NCBI RefSeq assembly: GCF_007003975.1
Contig: NZ_VFTC01000011.1
Coordinates: 62,001 to 126,000 of the forward strand
Direction of reading: 5' to 3'
Source: Mesorhizobium sp. WSM4306
Lineage (GTDB): Bacteria > Pseudomonadota > Alphaproteobacteria > Rhizobiales > Rhizobiaceae
DNA length: 64,000 nt
Below, in pieces: positions 1 to 8,523 of this stretch (its first letter is position 1; each line of letters starts with the position of its first letter). A program made the translations under genes and the position numbers. The notes under the pieces are model-generated. The model was not told the DNA's origin and searched no databases. It worked only from the letters and a program-made list of their open reading frames with translations.

Positions 1-783
1 GCGCAGGCTGCGGGCGCGCCTGGCGAAGGCGGCCGCGGCAGCCGCGTCCATGGAATTGGTCTCCGCGAAGACCGCATCGGCCTTTCGCATCGCCTCGACA
101 TGGTGAAGTTCGAGCACACGCGAGATCGAGCCTGTGCGGATGTGGTAGATATAGCCGGTCGTCGGCTCGACCACGCATTTGCCGCCCTTGGCCAGTGCGT
201 TGGCGAGCAGGATGTAATCCTCGCCGATGCTCAGATTTTCATCATAGCGGAGCCCGCTTTCGGTCAGGAAGCGGCGCTGGAAGATCGGCTTGAGATAGCC
301 AAGATTGAACGTGGATTCGAAAACGACGTTGCCGGCGATGTAGTCGGCGAGCGTGATCTCACGCAGGCCTTCCAGATATTCGGCGGGAAACATCGTCGCT
401 TCGGCAACGCCGTCTTCGCGTACCACCTGGAGGTTGTCGACGGCGATGACAGCGCCTGCCTTTTCCGCCCGCGCGATCATGGCGGAAAGCCGCCCGGGAA
501 GAACGGCATCGTCGGAATCGAGCACCGCGACCCAGCGGCCGGAAGCCAGCTCGAGCCCGGCATTCCTGGCGCCGCCCGGTCCGCGGTTTGCGGGCAATGC
601 GACGACGCGGACGGTGTCCTGCGGGTAGGCTCTTGCGACGTCGAGCGTGTTGTCGCGCGACTGGTCGTCGACGACGATGATTTCGACGCTCACATCGCGC
701 TGGGCCATGGCACTGACGATCGCCCGGTCAAGCGTGGCCGCGGCATTGTAGGCGGCGATGACAAAGGAGACGTCAGGCTGCAC
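1..783 (-). CDS. exoO: Succinoglycan-type glucosyltransferase ExoO (3' end outside window)
   Basis: Family 2 (GT-A) glycosyltransferase. In Sinorhizobium, ExoO adds the first beta-1,6 glucose to the lipid-linked EPS repeat unit on the cytoplasmic side. The 261 codons present open with SFVIAAYNAAATLDRAI, then EIIVVDDQSRDNT and AVLDSDD, the nucleotide-sugar binding and DxD-type metal motifs. IGEDYILLANALA and YIYHIRTGSISRVLELHH are recognisable ExoO features. The start is GTG at 783, chosen because AAGGAGG sits 5 nt upstream and the gene overlaps the exoM stop by 11 nt, which suggests coupling. The frame is open to base 1, so the C-terminus is missing. It is last in view of the exoL-A-M-O order, matching the Sinorhizobium exoLAMON operon. 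Confidence 0.9.
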   Translation of the reverse strand, partial: MQPDVSFVIAAYNAAATLDRAIVSAMAQRDVSVEIIVVDDQSRDNTLDVARAYPQDTVRVVALPANRGPGGARNAGLELASGRWVAVLDSDDAVLPGRLSAMIARAEKAGAVIAVDNLQVVREDGVAEATMFPAEYLEGLREITLADYIAGNVVFESTFNLGYLKPIFQRRFLTESGLRYDENLSIGEDYILLANALAKGGKCVVEPTTGYIYHIRTGSISRVLELHHVEAMRKADAVFAETNSMDAAAAAAFARRARSLR

Positions 784-1723
784 GCTTGCCTCCTTGCTGT
801 GGCGAAGGCAGGCCGTATTGGCGGATCTCGCTGATACCGACCAGGCCGCTGACGACGCCGACATGCATGATGCCGCGCAGCACGCTGCGGTTGCGTCGGA
901 CCGGGCTGATCGCCGTCAGTGCCGCCATGCCGAAACAGTAGGCGGCCTTGGCCGAGGCAAGGCCGACGTCCTTCGCACGTCTGGCAGCACCGGCATTTTG
1001 GCCGATGAGGTGGCCATGTGTCTGGCCGAATCGGAAGCGGCGGCGGCGCAGCCAGTCGAACGCGGCTCGGGCGGAAGGCACTACTTCCTCGACCCAGGCT
1101 TCCGGAGCGAAGGCGATGCGGCCACCGTCCCTGACCATCCGATCGAAGAATTCGGTGTCCTCGCCGCCGCTTTGGCCGCGCGCCAGGCTAAAACGCCGGT
1201 CGCGCAGGCTGTCGGCGCCCATTCTGAGCAGCACGTTGCAGGTATAGCCGGTGCGGATTTCGCCATGCACCCAGACCGGCAAGGTCGAATGGAAATCGCC
1301 CTTGCGCATCCAGTCCGGCGCGTCCGCGCGGTAGAGCGCCCGCACCGGACCGAGCACGGCCTCGGCGCCGCTCGTCTCGGCGGTGGCGACCAGCTCGGCA
1401 AGCCATTGCGCGGAGGCGGTCTCATCATCGTCGATGAAGGCGACAAAATCCGCCGTGCTGGTGTCAAGACAGGCGTTGCGGGCGACCGAGATGTTGCGTG
1501 CCGGGGCATGCCGGTAGCGGACCAGCAGCTTCAATTCCCGCGCCAGCTCGGTCACCAGCGCCTGTGCGGTCGGCTCGTCGTCATTGTCGGCGACAATGAC
1601 GCCTATGCCGAAGCCGGCAGGCATGTTCATGGCAGCGAGCGAGCGCAGCGTTTCGGCCAGTTCCGGCCGGCGAAACGTGCAGACGCAGATATCGATGCGG
1701 CGATCCCTCGAGGCCATGCTCAT
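773..1723 (-). CDS. exoM: Succinoglycan-type glucosyltransferase ExoM
   Basis: Family 2 glycosyltransferase of 316 aa, close to the usual ExoM length. In Sinorhizobium it transfers a beta-1,4 glucose to the growing undecaprenyl-linked repeat unit. The N-terminus has IDICVCTFRRPELAETLRSL, followed by VIVADND, SVARNACLD and AFIDDDE (the DxD-type motif near residue 105). Further on, DFHSTLPVWVHGEIRTGYTC and RRFRFGQTHG are strongly ExoM-like. The start at 1723 overlaps the exoA stop as ATGA, and the upstream in-frame ATG inside exoA was rejected for that reason. The downstream exoO start lies inside this gene's last codons. Confidence 0.93.
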   Translation of the reverse strand: MSMASRDRRIDICVCTFRRPELAETLRSLAAMNMPAGFGIGVIVADNDDEPTAQALVTELARELKLLVRYRHAPARNISVARNACLDTSTADFVAFIDDDETASAQWLAELVATAETSGAEAVLGPVRALYRADAPDWMRKGDFHSTLPVWVHGEIRTGYTCNVLLRMGADSLRDRRFSLARGQSGGEDTEFFDRMVRDGGRIAFAPEAWVEEVVPSARAAFDWLRRRRFRFGQTHGHLIGQNAGAARRAKDVGLASAKAAYCFGMAALTAISPVRRNRSVLRGIMHVGVVSGLVGISEIRQYGLPSPQQGGKRAA

Positions 1724-2718
1724 GACGCCACCTTGCGCTGCGAGCGCGCCCCGAGCAGTTGCAGCCAAAAGCCGACCGACCAGCCGAAATGCATGACCAT
1801 CGCCGAAATGCCGGTCAGGACATTGTTGGGGTTGCGCTGGGCAACCGCGGTCCAGACGCCATAGCCAATACAGACCGAGGCCCAGACCAGCAGCGGCACC
1901 GCCGCCAGCCAGTGGATGAAGGAAAATGCCGCGAGAAGAACGACCGGCGCCACCAGCAGCGGGATCATCTGCCGGACCTTCGGGATCATGCGGTGCTTGA
2001 GCACGTTCTTGGCGCGGCCGCGGCCATAGCCGAGATATTGGAAATACAGGCCTTTCAGCGAGGAACGCGGATAGTAGACCATCTGCGTCTTGCCGCTCAT
2101 CCAGATGCGGTAGCCTGCCTGACGCAGCCGGTAGTCGAGCTCGGCATCCTCATTGTGGCTGAAGGTCTCGTCATAGCCACCGACAGCGGTGAAGGCTGAA
2201 ATCCGGATCAGCGCGTGATGGCCGTGATCGACCCATTCACCGGCCGAGAGGTGCCGGTGCTTGGAGCCACCTGTGCCAAGCTTGGAATTCTGCGCCGCCG
2301 CGACCGCTTTCTGCACCGCGCCGCTGCCGCTGGTCAGCATCGAGACGACGACCGAATCGGCCGATGTGGCCAGCGCCTCCTCGACCAGCCGGTCGCAATA
2401 ATCGGCGGGATAGCCGCCATGAGCGTCGATGCGGATCAGATATTCGGCGCCGGCGCCGTAGCTGGCGACGGCGAGGTTGATCGCCGCGCTCTGGATGCGC
2501 TTTGGGTTGTGCAGGAGGACGACCTGAGGGTCCTTAGCCGCGACTGCCTCGATAATGGCCAAAGTGCCGTCGGTGCTGCCGCCGTCGGCAACGACGATGC
2601 GGGCGCCGAGCCTTGCAGCGGCTGGCTGCAACTGCTCGAGCAATGCACCGATATGCGTCGCCTCGTTCAGGCACGGGATAACGATCAGGCTTGCCGGAAG
2701 CACTTTCGTTTGCGTCAT
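1720..2718 (-). CDS. exoA: Succinoglycan-type glucosyltransferase ExoA
   Basis: Family 2 glycosyltransferase of 332 aa. ExoA adds the first glucose (beta-1,3) to the galactose placed on undecaprenyl phosphate by ExoY. It shows SLIVIPCLNEATHIGALLEQ near the N-terminus, then IVVADGGSTDGT and RIDAHGGYPADY. AELDYRLRQAGYRIW follows, and hydrophobic segments near residues 250-325 probably dock the enzyme to the membrane, as in ExoA. The ATG at 2718 was chosen because GGAAGG lies 6 nt upstream. The gap to exoL is 44 nt and the stop overlaps exoM by 4 nt. Confidence 0.93.
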   Translation of the reverse strand: MTQTKVLPASLIVIPCLNEATHIGALLEQLQPAAARLGARIVVADGGSTDGTLAIIEAVAAKDPQVVLLHNPKRIQSAAINLAVASYGAGAEYLIRIDAHGGYPADYCDRLVEEALATSADSVVVSMLTSGSGAVQKAVAAAQNSKLGTGGSKHRHLSAGEWVDHGHHALIRISAFTAVGGYDETFSHNEDAELDYRLRQAGYRIWMSGKTQMVYYPRSSLKGLYFQYLGYGRGRAKNVLKHRMIPKVRQMIPLLVAPVVLLAAFSFIHWLAAVPLLVWASVCIGYGVWTAVAQRNPNNVLTGISAMVMHFGWSVGFWLQLLGARSQRKVAS

Positions 2719-2762
2719 CGGTGCCTTCCCGCGCTCTGTATTTTTGCCATCGCCAATCATCC

Positions 2763-3935
2763 CTAAGCCAATGCCTCGGTGACGAACGGGCCGGGGACCG
2801 CCGCCAGACCGCGCAGCCTGTCGACAAAGGCGCGGCAGTCGCTGCGGTCGTAGCTCCATGTCCTCGGATTGCGGGCCAGCACGCGCGCCTTGGCCTTGCC
2901 GAAGCGCTTCTGGTCCATCCGGCCGAGCGCGGTTTCCAGCGTCTGCGGCGTGGCGTCGGACAGCAGGACGCCAATGTCCTGCTGGTTGAGGAAGCGCCCG
3001 GTCTCGGTGTCACCCATCGAGATCGGCACGGCGCCGAAGCGGCAGCCTTCGTAGAGGCGGTTGGGCAGCAGCCATTCCGAATTCTGCCCTTCCTCGAAGA
3101 AGTCGATGGCCCAGGAGAAATGCACTTCGCCGTAGATGGCCGCCATGTCTTCCGGGTTGCGGTAGGGCCCACGGAAAGAGAGATAGGGCTCGGCTTCGAC
3201 AAAAGCGTGGAAATCCGGGAATTCCGAGAGTGCCGGACGGCCCCGCAGGACGACCTCGAAGCGCCCGCCTTGGCGGCGCGTGAAATCGGCCAGCAGCTCC
3301 AGCGAGCGGCGGCAGCGCAGCGCGCCGAACCAGCCGATGCGCCATGGCGGCGCGACAGGGTTTTCGGCCTTCAAGCGATCGTCCGTGGAGACCGGCGCGG
3401 TTTCGAAATATTTGTTTTCGACCAACTCCACCGGCGCTGCGACTTGCCCGAACGGCTTGAAATAATTGGCGATGAAGGCCGGCGAGCTGGTCACCAGAAG
3501 CTTCACGTCGCGGGCGAGATAGCGTTCCGCGGTGCGCAGCGCCCGGCCCAGCATGTCGTTGCGCAGCACCAGGCGGTGGATGTCGAGGCATTCGTAGACA
3601 ATCGGCACGCCGCTGCGAAAGGCAGCCTTGGCACGTCTGGCCAGCGCCAGCATTTCCAGATTGCGCGCGATGATGAGATCGGGCTTCGGCATCGCCCCAA
3701 GCTTCGAGCCTATCGACAGCGCCGCCTTGGCGACCGCCGCCATGCGCTGGCCGAATCGGCCGTCACGCGTCGCGCCAAGGTCGATCGGCTGCAGCCCCTC
3801 GACGTCGGGAACAGCATTTGTGGTCCGACGGAAGCCGGCCAATGTGACCCGCGCGCCGCCTGCCCTGAGCATTATGATCCGCCGGCGCACGGCCGGGTCG
3901 GAAACGTCGTGCACAAGGTACAAGACATGCAGCAT
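2763..3935 (-). CDS. exoL: Succinoglycan-type glucosyltransferase ExoL
   Basis: ExoL-family glycosyltransferase of 390 aa. In Sinorhizobium it adds the third sugar (beta-1,4 glucose) of the repeat unit. The N-terminus MLHVLYLVHDVSDPAVRRR with VTLAGFRR is typical of ExoL. GWFGALRCRRSLELL and YEGCRFGAVPISMGDTETG are GT-B style donor-binding regions. It is the first gene of the minus-strand exoL-A-M-O operon, and an exact TG[N]TGC[N]3GCAA element lies 50 nt upstream of its ATG. No strong Shine-Dalgarno is visible. The first codons and promoter of this gene are duplicated near 11.1 kb. Confidence 0.92.
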   Translation of the reverse strand: MLHVLYLVHDVSDPAVRRRIIMLRAGGARVTLAGFRRTTNAVPDVEGLQPIDLGATRDGRFGQRMAAVAKAALSIGSKLGAMPKPDLIIARNLEMLALARRAKAAFRSGVPIVYECLDIHRLVLRNDMLGRALRTAERYLARDVKLLVTSSPAFIANYFKPFGQVAAPVELVENKYFETAPVSTDDRLKAENPVAPPWRIGWFGALRCRRSLELLADFTRRQGGRFEVVLRGRPALSEFPDFHAFVEAEPYLSFRGPYRNPEDMAAIYGEVHFSWAIDFFEEGQNSEWLLPNRLYEGCRFGAVPISMGDTETGRFLNQQDIGVLLSDATPQTLETALGRMDQKRFGKAKARVLARNPRTWSYDRSDCRAFVDRLRGLAAVPGPFVTEALA

Positions 3936-3984
3936 GAAAACTCGACCGCTGTTGGCCCACCCAAGGGAATGCTAACCCAGCTTT

Positions 3985-3997
3985 TGCTGCATCGCAA
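3985..3997 (+). promoter_or_regulatory. PhaR/AniA-like operator, exoL promoter
   Basis: TGCTGCATCGCAA fits TG[N]TGC[N]3GCAA exactly. It is followed by CATTTTTGGTGC and GTAGCAAA to 4020, a second half-element that recurs at 6858 and 11160. It lies 50 nt upstream of exoL (minus). Family match is from memory of the PhbF/PhaR consensus. The operator role is inferred. Confidence 0.6.
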
Positions 3998-4232
3998 CAT
4001 TTTTGGTGCACCGTAGCAAAATTAGCCACCTCTACCGCGCCGCACAAATATATCGCCTGAAGTCGGTAGCGCGCAAAAACTGGCTACACAGGTGAGCCGC
4101 AGAAATGGAACGACATGCGGAGCCGGCAGTTTCGGGCAATTTTGCCCCCGTGCGCGGCAAAATCGCGATCCGATCACGCCGACCATCAAAACTCCGATGC
4201 CGGTGATCGTGGTAAACCAATTGCTAATATTG

Positions 4233-4245
4233 TGTTGCACCGCAA
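4233..4245 (+). promoter_or_regulatory. PhaR/AniA-like operator, perfect palindrome
   Basis: TGTTGCACCGCAA continues to CA, making the perfect inverted repeat TGTTGC-ACC-GCAACA. It is about 175 nt upstream of the plus-strand GT4 gene at 4420. Operator role inferred. Confidence 0.6.
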
Positions 4246-4419
4246 CAAAAAATGATGTTGAATTCACCCTAGGGAAGTTGGGCTTTTGAATTGGCTTGGG
4301 GATCCGCGCATGCATTCTGTTGCAGTGCGGGAAGATGGATGCATGGCAGCTCTGCTGCACCTTTAAATTAGCTTGCGAAGACCCCTGATGCCAACTGTTT
4401 TAAGACGGGTGGGTGCTGT

Positions 4420-5706
4420 ATGGGCAAGTCTCTTCGTATTGCCGTCTATGACGACAAGTATCCGACCAGTTTCGTTACGCCGCGAGCGTCCCGACATACG
4501 ATCCTGCGACAGCGATTTCTGCCGTTCAACCTGGTCTCGTCGAAGCTGGAGGGCGTGACGCTGATCGAACCTGCTCTGTCCGTTGACATGGTGCATGCGT
4601 TCAACCGGATACCTGTCAATTCCTCGAAGTACATCATGTCATTCGAATCCCATTTGCCGCGGCAGTTCGCGCTTCGCAAACGCGGACTTATGGCGCGTTA
4701 CCTGGTCTCGCGGATAACGAACCCCGGCTGCCGCCGCATTATCGCCTTATCGCATTTTGCCCGCAGATGTTTTCTGGCCCAGCATGCCGGAAATCCGCAG
4801 CTAGACCTCCTGACCGCAAAGCTGATGGTTCGTCACCCGAATATCGTCGTGCCCCCGGTTGAGGATGCGATGTCCCAAGACACCGCAGCGGAACTGGTGC
4901 TGACATTCGTCGGTGCCCATTTCGGCCGCAAGGGCGGATGTGTTGCGGTCAAAATCGCGGAAAAGGCGTTGGAGCAGAATTTGCCAATCCGGGTGAACAT
5001 CGTTTCCAGTCTCCAGGTTGGCGGTCCCATATGGACAGACCCGACAGCTCCAGGGTTCTTCGACCCCTATCTCAAGCTGCTCGGACTGAAGAATGTCCAA
5101 CATCACGGGGTGCTGCCAAACCAGGCGGTGCGAAAATTGCTGCGCAATTCGCATTTCGGTATCCTCGTCACGTTCGGCGATACGTTTGGGTACTCTGCGC
5201 TGGAATCGATGTCCGAGCACACTCCGGTTCTTGGAACGGGGGTCTGCGCTCTTCCGGAATTCCTCGAGGATGGCGTCAACGGGATTTCATTGCCAGTGAA
5301 GCTGAACGCGGTCGGTGATTGGTGGAACCCGGGATACGACTTCCGCGGCGACGCGAATTTTGCCCAATATTTCCGCGATGAAGTCGAGCGCCTTGCCTGC
5401 CTGGCCATTGACCGGTTGAAGACCTATATCGGCCACCCCGAACTGATGGCGCCGCTACGGCGCCAAGCCCGCAGGACGGCGGAAACCATGTTTGCGGCCG
5501 AACCCGCAGGCGCATTTCTCGATGCGCTTTATGATCGTGTTGCGCTGGAGCGCGCGACGGATCCGGCGCAACTCGATCCGGCTCTTGACGTTTCCTCTCC
5601 GCAATCCTTGCCGGCTGAATCCTTGCCGTCCGTATCATCGCCGTTTGTGCCGAATGAAAATACACCGGAGCAACCCCATCGCATCCCGACCGCCTCCGCG
5701 GCTTGA
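4420..5706 (+). CDS. GT4-like glycosyltransferase
   Basis: A 428-aa protein with a GT-B glycosyltransferase C-terminal half. FVGAHFGRKGGCVAV (about residue 167) is the start of the donor domain. GVLPNQAVRKLLRNSHFGI and TFGDTFGYSALESMSEHTPVLGTGVCALPEF (the E-x7-E type retaining GT4 region, quoted in part) follow. The N-terminal half lacks the usual GT4 glycine-rich opening, so acceptor specificity cannot be guessed. The last 60 residues are a Pro/Ser/Glu-rich low-complexity tail. It sits alone on the plus strand, divergent from exoL, with operator-like elements upstream. The ATG at 4420 has only a weak GGGTGG ahead of it. Probably adds a side-chain sugar to the EPS. Confidence 0.75.
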   Translation: MGKSLRIAVYDDKYPTSFVTPRASRHTILRQRFLPFNLVSSKLEGVTLIEPALSVDMVHAFNRIPVNSSKYIMSFESHLPRQFALRKRGLMARYLVSRITNPGCRRIIALSHFARRCFLAQHAGNPQLDLLTAKLMVRHPNIVVPPVEDAMSQDTAAELVLTFVGAHFGRKGGCVAVKIAEKALEQNLPIRVNIVSSLQVGGPIWTDPTAPGFFDPYLKLLGLKNVQHHGVLPNQAVRKLLRNSHFGILVTFGDTFGYSALESMSEHTPVLGTGVCALPEFLEDGVNGISLPVKLNAVGDWWNPGYDFRGDANFAQYFRDEVERLACLAIDRLKTYIGHPELMAPLRRQARRTAETMFAAEPAGAFLDALYDRVALERATDPAQLDPALDVSSPQSLPAESLPSVSSPFVPNENTPEQPHRIPTASAA

Positions 5707-5821
5707 GCACCCGGGCACCGCTCCGAAAGTAGCGACCGCGGTTGCTTTGCTGTTGCGCATTGGCCCGCCGATCGGAAGGGGGCGGTTTATTTCCGGACGG
5801 TGGGGCAAAGGAGAGCGAATT

Positions 5822-5834
5822 TGCTGCTTCGCAA
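5822..5834 (+). promoter_or_regulatory. PhaR/AniA-like operator, GH16 gene promoter
   Basis: TGCTGCTTCGCAA matches the consensus exactly and is followed by CATTTTTGATGC. It lies 155 nt upstream of the glycanase gene at 5989 in a 282-bp spacer without genes. Operator role inferred. Confidence 0.6.
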
Positions 5835-5988
5835 CATTTTTGATGCAGTGCGGCGAAAAATTGCCATATCCTTGGTGCACGGCTCAATCATCAAGGTGGC
5901 ACGTAAGCTGATACACGTCGAAGAGCCGCATCAAACGGCCGGCTTGAAGTCGCCGCCGAAAAGTTAAAGGCGCCAACGGAGGCCATGC

Positions 5989-6783
5989 ATGAATTGCACA
6001 CGCAGAAAACTCCTGGTGCTTCTGGCTGCCTCCACGGCAGTGCAGTCGGTTGCTGGACAGGCGCTGGCGGAGAGCGTTGTGGCAGGAGCCGGGGACGCTG
6101 CCCTCGACAAGCTTCCCGACTGGTCGGCGGTCAAGCTCCAGCTCTGGAAATACACCAATCCCTTCGTGCCGTCGCAATGGAGCGAGCCCAAGCTCGGAGG
6201 CTATGACTGGAAGGCCGCGAACGTCAAAATCGTCGACGGTGCACTCCAGCTTAGTGTCAGCGAGAAAGCGTCCGCGCAGGTGATATCCGGCGGAAAATCC
6301 GATTCTTCTTCGGCAAAGTGGGAAGTGGACGTAACGCTCCCGACGATGAAGCCAGGGTTGATCGCAGCGCCTCTTTGGACATTCAACGACAAAGCCCATG
6401 AGGAAATCGATTTTGAGATCGTCGGCACGAAAGGGTTGCAGCTCACCGTCTGGGCGGACGTCGACAACCAACACAAGAGCGTTTGGGTAAAATGGATCCT
6501 GCTTGGGGATCTGTCGGGCAAGCGATACCGCCTTGGCATAGAGTATGAGGCCGGGAAACGCGTTGCCTTCTTCATCGATGGGAAGGAAGCTGCTGTGGTT
6601 ACGCCGGCTGACACCACCGACGGCGCCTTTCCGAACCAGCCCATGAAGCCATATTTCGACCTTTGGGTTGCGGCAGGCGCTGTCATGGACACACGCTGGG
6701 CCGGCAAATGGGAACCAATGGATGCCTCGGACAGATTGGTCATGACACTTCACGGTTACAGGCGAAGCGATATCGGCCCGTGA
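5989..6783 (+). CDS. Secreted GH16-family glycanase
   Basis: Glycoside hydrolase family 16 protein of 264 aa, a family that cuts beta-1,3/1,4 glucans including succinoglycan. MNCTRRKLLVLLAAS followed by a hydrophobic stretch ending AGQALA is a signal peptide; the paired Arg followed by KLLVLL could be read by Tat. The catalytic signature E-x-D-x-E is present as HEEIDFEIVG near residue 139. KRVAFFIDGKEAAV is the usual conserved beta-strand pair. GGAGG lies 8 nt before the ATG at 5989. The protein is distinct from ExoK in this window, so the locus encodes two GH16 enzymes. Substrate is inferred from context only. Confidence 0.82.
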   Translation: MNCTRRKLLVLLAASTAVQSVAGQALAESVVAGAGDAALDKLPDWSAVKLQLWKYTNPFVPSQWSEPKLGGYDWKAANVKIVDGALQLSVSEKASAQVISGGKSDSSSAKWEVDVTLPTMKPGLIAAPLWTFNDKAHEEIDFEIVGTKGLQLTVWADVDNQHKSVWVKWILLGDLSGKRYRLGIEYEAGKRVAFFIDGKEAAVVTPADTTDGAFPNQPMKPYFDLWVAAGAVMDTRWAGKWEPMDASDRLVMTLHGYRRSDIGP

Positions 6784-6857
6784 GGGCGAGAAACCGGCAG
6801 CGAAAGCTGCTTATGTCGAATATCGAGCAGATGGTTGGTCGTGCCGGTACGACTTGA

Positions 6858-6870
6858 TGCTGCATCGCAA
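6858..6870 (+). promoter_or_regulatory. PhaR/AniA-like operator (first of pair)
   Basis: TGCTGCATCGCAA is identical to the exoL promoter element, including the flank CATTTTTGGTGC and GTAGCAA to 6892. It lies 244 nt upstream of the pyruvyltransferase-family gene. Confidence 0.6.
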
Positions 6871-6907
6871 CATTTTTGGTGCGGCGTAGCAATAAGTGCA
6901 CGTTTTT

Positions 6908-6920
6908 TGTTGCAGTGCAA
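6908..6920 (+). promoter_or_regulatory. PhaR/AniA-like operator (second of pair)
   Basis: TGTTGCAGTGCAA matches the consensus exactly, with TTTTTT just upstream and AATT downstream. It lies 194 nt upstream of the gene at 7114. Confidence 0.6.
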
Positions 6921-7113
6921 AATTGATCAGCTAATCTCGGACCTGCTTGAGCGCCGCTCGAGCCGTGCGTTGGCCACCAGCCCGGTGCAACGCCCTAAAT
7001 CGTGACGCGGACCGCATCGGGATTGTCCTGGCGTGCAGCATTTTCGGTCACTACGCCCGTCTTGAGCACCGCCGGCTTGGCCGCGGGACCTGCTGACGAA
7101 ATGAGGTAATTCC

Positions 7114-8523
7114 ATGAAGATCGTCGTCGAAAACACAGTCTGCCTGAATACCGGAGATGCGGCGATTCTGCTGGCGATCCGCCACATTCTCAAGACGATC
7201 GTGCCGGGCAATTTGCGGTTCGCCGTGTTCGACAGCCAGCCCGAGGTTGCGGAAAGGCTCTATCCGAAGAAGGATTATCCGGATCTCGAATTTCACAAGC
7301 TGCTGTCGGAATCCCTGTTCCGATACAAGAATGGCAGCGGGCTGAAGGACCGGCTCAAGCCGATCTACAATCGGCTTGTACTCCAGGCTTTGCGCTGGTT
7401 TGGCAACAGCAGCGCGCTTGGCACTATTTTCAGCCAGAACGACCGGCGCGGTCTCGATATCTACGCCGACGCGGACATTGTGGTCACGACAGGGGGAACT
7501 TATCTCGTCGAGAACTACAATCTCGAACGACGCCTCAATCAGTTCCGGCTCGATGCCATATTTGGCAAGGATCCGGTCTTCTTCACGCAATCCCTCGGCC
7601 CGTTCAACAAAAGTTACAATCGCCAGGAGCTTGGCCCGATCTTTGACCGCAGCCCGCTCATCCTGCTGCGCGACGAACGGTCGCGGACCCATATCCAGGA
7701 TCTGGTGAAGGACCTCGGCAAGTGCCACGTGGTGGCCGATGCCGTATTCGCCCTGGCCGATACCGACAGGATCGGCAAGTCACTCGCTTCCAGCCAGCCG
7801 CCGGCGCCGACTGGCCGCGTCGCCATTTCCGTGCGCCACTGGAACTACGTCAGCGACGGTGAAGGCGGCATGCGCCGCTATCTCGATTCGATCCGCGAGA
7901 TCGCCACCATTCTTGTCAGGGACCTTGGCAAGGAGGTGACCTTCGTCTCCACGTGTCAGGGCGTGCCTGAATATGCCCATGACGATTCCAAGACCGCGCG
8001 GGCGATCGTCGCCGAGCTCGATCCTGAGATCGCCAGGCATGTGACCGTCGACGCTGCGTTCCACACGCCGGACCAGTTGATGGCGCTGGTCAAGGGCTTC
8101 GACTTCGTCGTCGCGACGCGCATGCACATGATGATCATGTCGCTTTGCGTCGGCACGCCGGTGCTGCCGATCGCCTATGAGTTCAAGACCAAGGAAGTGG
8201 CCAAGCGCATAGGTGTCGACGATGTGCTGCTCGACATCGACACCGTGACGCCCGCAGAGGCGCGCGAAAAGCTCGGCCGGTTTGCGGGAAATCTCGACCG
8301 CTATCGCAACACAAGCCTTCAGGCCGTGCTTGAAGAACACGCTTCGGCAATGTCGGCCACAAGCCTGCTGGCGCCGCTGATCGGCGGCCGCTCAGCGGAT
8401 GTTGCGCGCGGCGTTGGACAGGGTGGTGAACAAAGCGCGTCGCGATTGCGGGACGGCAAGCATGAAAACGAGACCGATGCCGTAGTTGAGAGCAAGCGCA
8501 AGAAAGACCGCGAGCAGGTCTGA
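7114..8523 (+). CDS. Polysaccharide pyruvyltransferase-family protein
   Basis: A 469-aa protein of the WcaK/CsaB-type polysaccharide pyruvyltransferase family, which ketalises sugars of EPS with pyruvate from PEP. The N-terminus IVVENTVCLNTGDAAILLAI is the family's opening G-D motif. VVTTGGTYL, FFTQSLGPFNK, ISVRHW and the C-terminal ATRMHMMIMSLCVGTPVLPI (the R-x-H motif near residue 335) are characteristic. GAGG lies 8 nt ahead of the ATG. The frame runs 132 bp into the convergent flippase gene, and the last ~44 residues are charged and not family-like, so the natural end may be nearer 8391. ExoV is the Sinorhizobium counterpart by role, but orthology is not clear. Confidence 0.8.
   Translation: MKIVVENTVCLNTGDAAILLAIRHILKTIVPGNLRFAVFDSQPEVAERLYPKKDYPDLEFHKLLSESLFRYKNGSGLKDRLKPIYNRLVLQALRWFGNSSALGTIFSQNDRRGLDIYADADIVVTTGGTYLVENYNLERRLNQFRLDAIFGKDPVFFTQSLGPFNKSYNRQELGPIFDRSPLILLRDERSRTHIQDLVKDLGKCHVVADAVFALADTDRIGKSLASSQPPAPTGRVAISVRHWNYVSDGEGGMRRYLDSIREIATILVRDLGKEVTFVSTCQGVPEYAHDDSKTARAIVAELDPEIARHVTVDAAFHTPDQLMALVKGFDFVVATRMHMMIMSLCVGTPVLPIAYEFKTKEVAKRIGVDDVLLDIDTVTPAEAREKLGRFAGNLDRYRNTSLQAVLEEHASAMSATSLLAPLIGGRSADVARGVGQGGEQSASRLRDGKHENETDAVVESKRKKDREQV

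Larger units (their letters stand above)
3936..4419. other. Intergenic region between divergent exoL and a GT4 gene
   Basis: These 484 bp hold no convincing gene. They carry exact operator-like elements at 3985 and 4233 and a degenerate one at 4318-4330. A TTGAATTCAC sequence near 4258 is shared with the lasso promoter region near 19366. Base composition is more AT-rich than the flanking genes, as expected for divergent promoters. Confidence 0.7.
6784..7113. other. 330-bp intergenic region with two operator-like elements
   Basis: No gene is visible. Exact TG[N]TGC[N]3GCAA elements lie at 6858 and 6908, 50 bp apart, the first followed by the CATTTTTGGTGC / GTAGCAA half-element. It presumably holds the promoter of the gene at 7114. 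Confidence 0.6.

Noticed and set aside
100..1864. Long plus-strand open frames opposite exoO and exoM
   Set aside because: They are antisense shadows: the minus strand carries clear glycosyltransferase motifs, and the plus-strand proteins are rich in Arg/Asp/His with no family look or ribosome-binding site.
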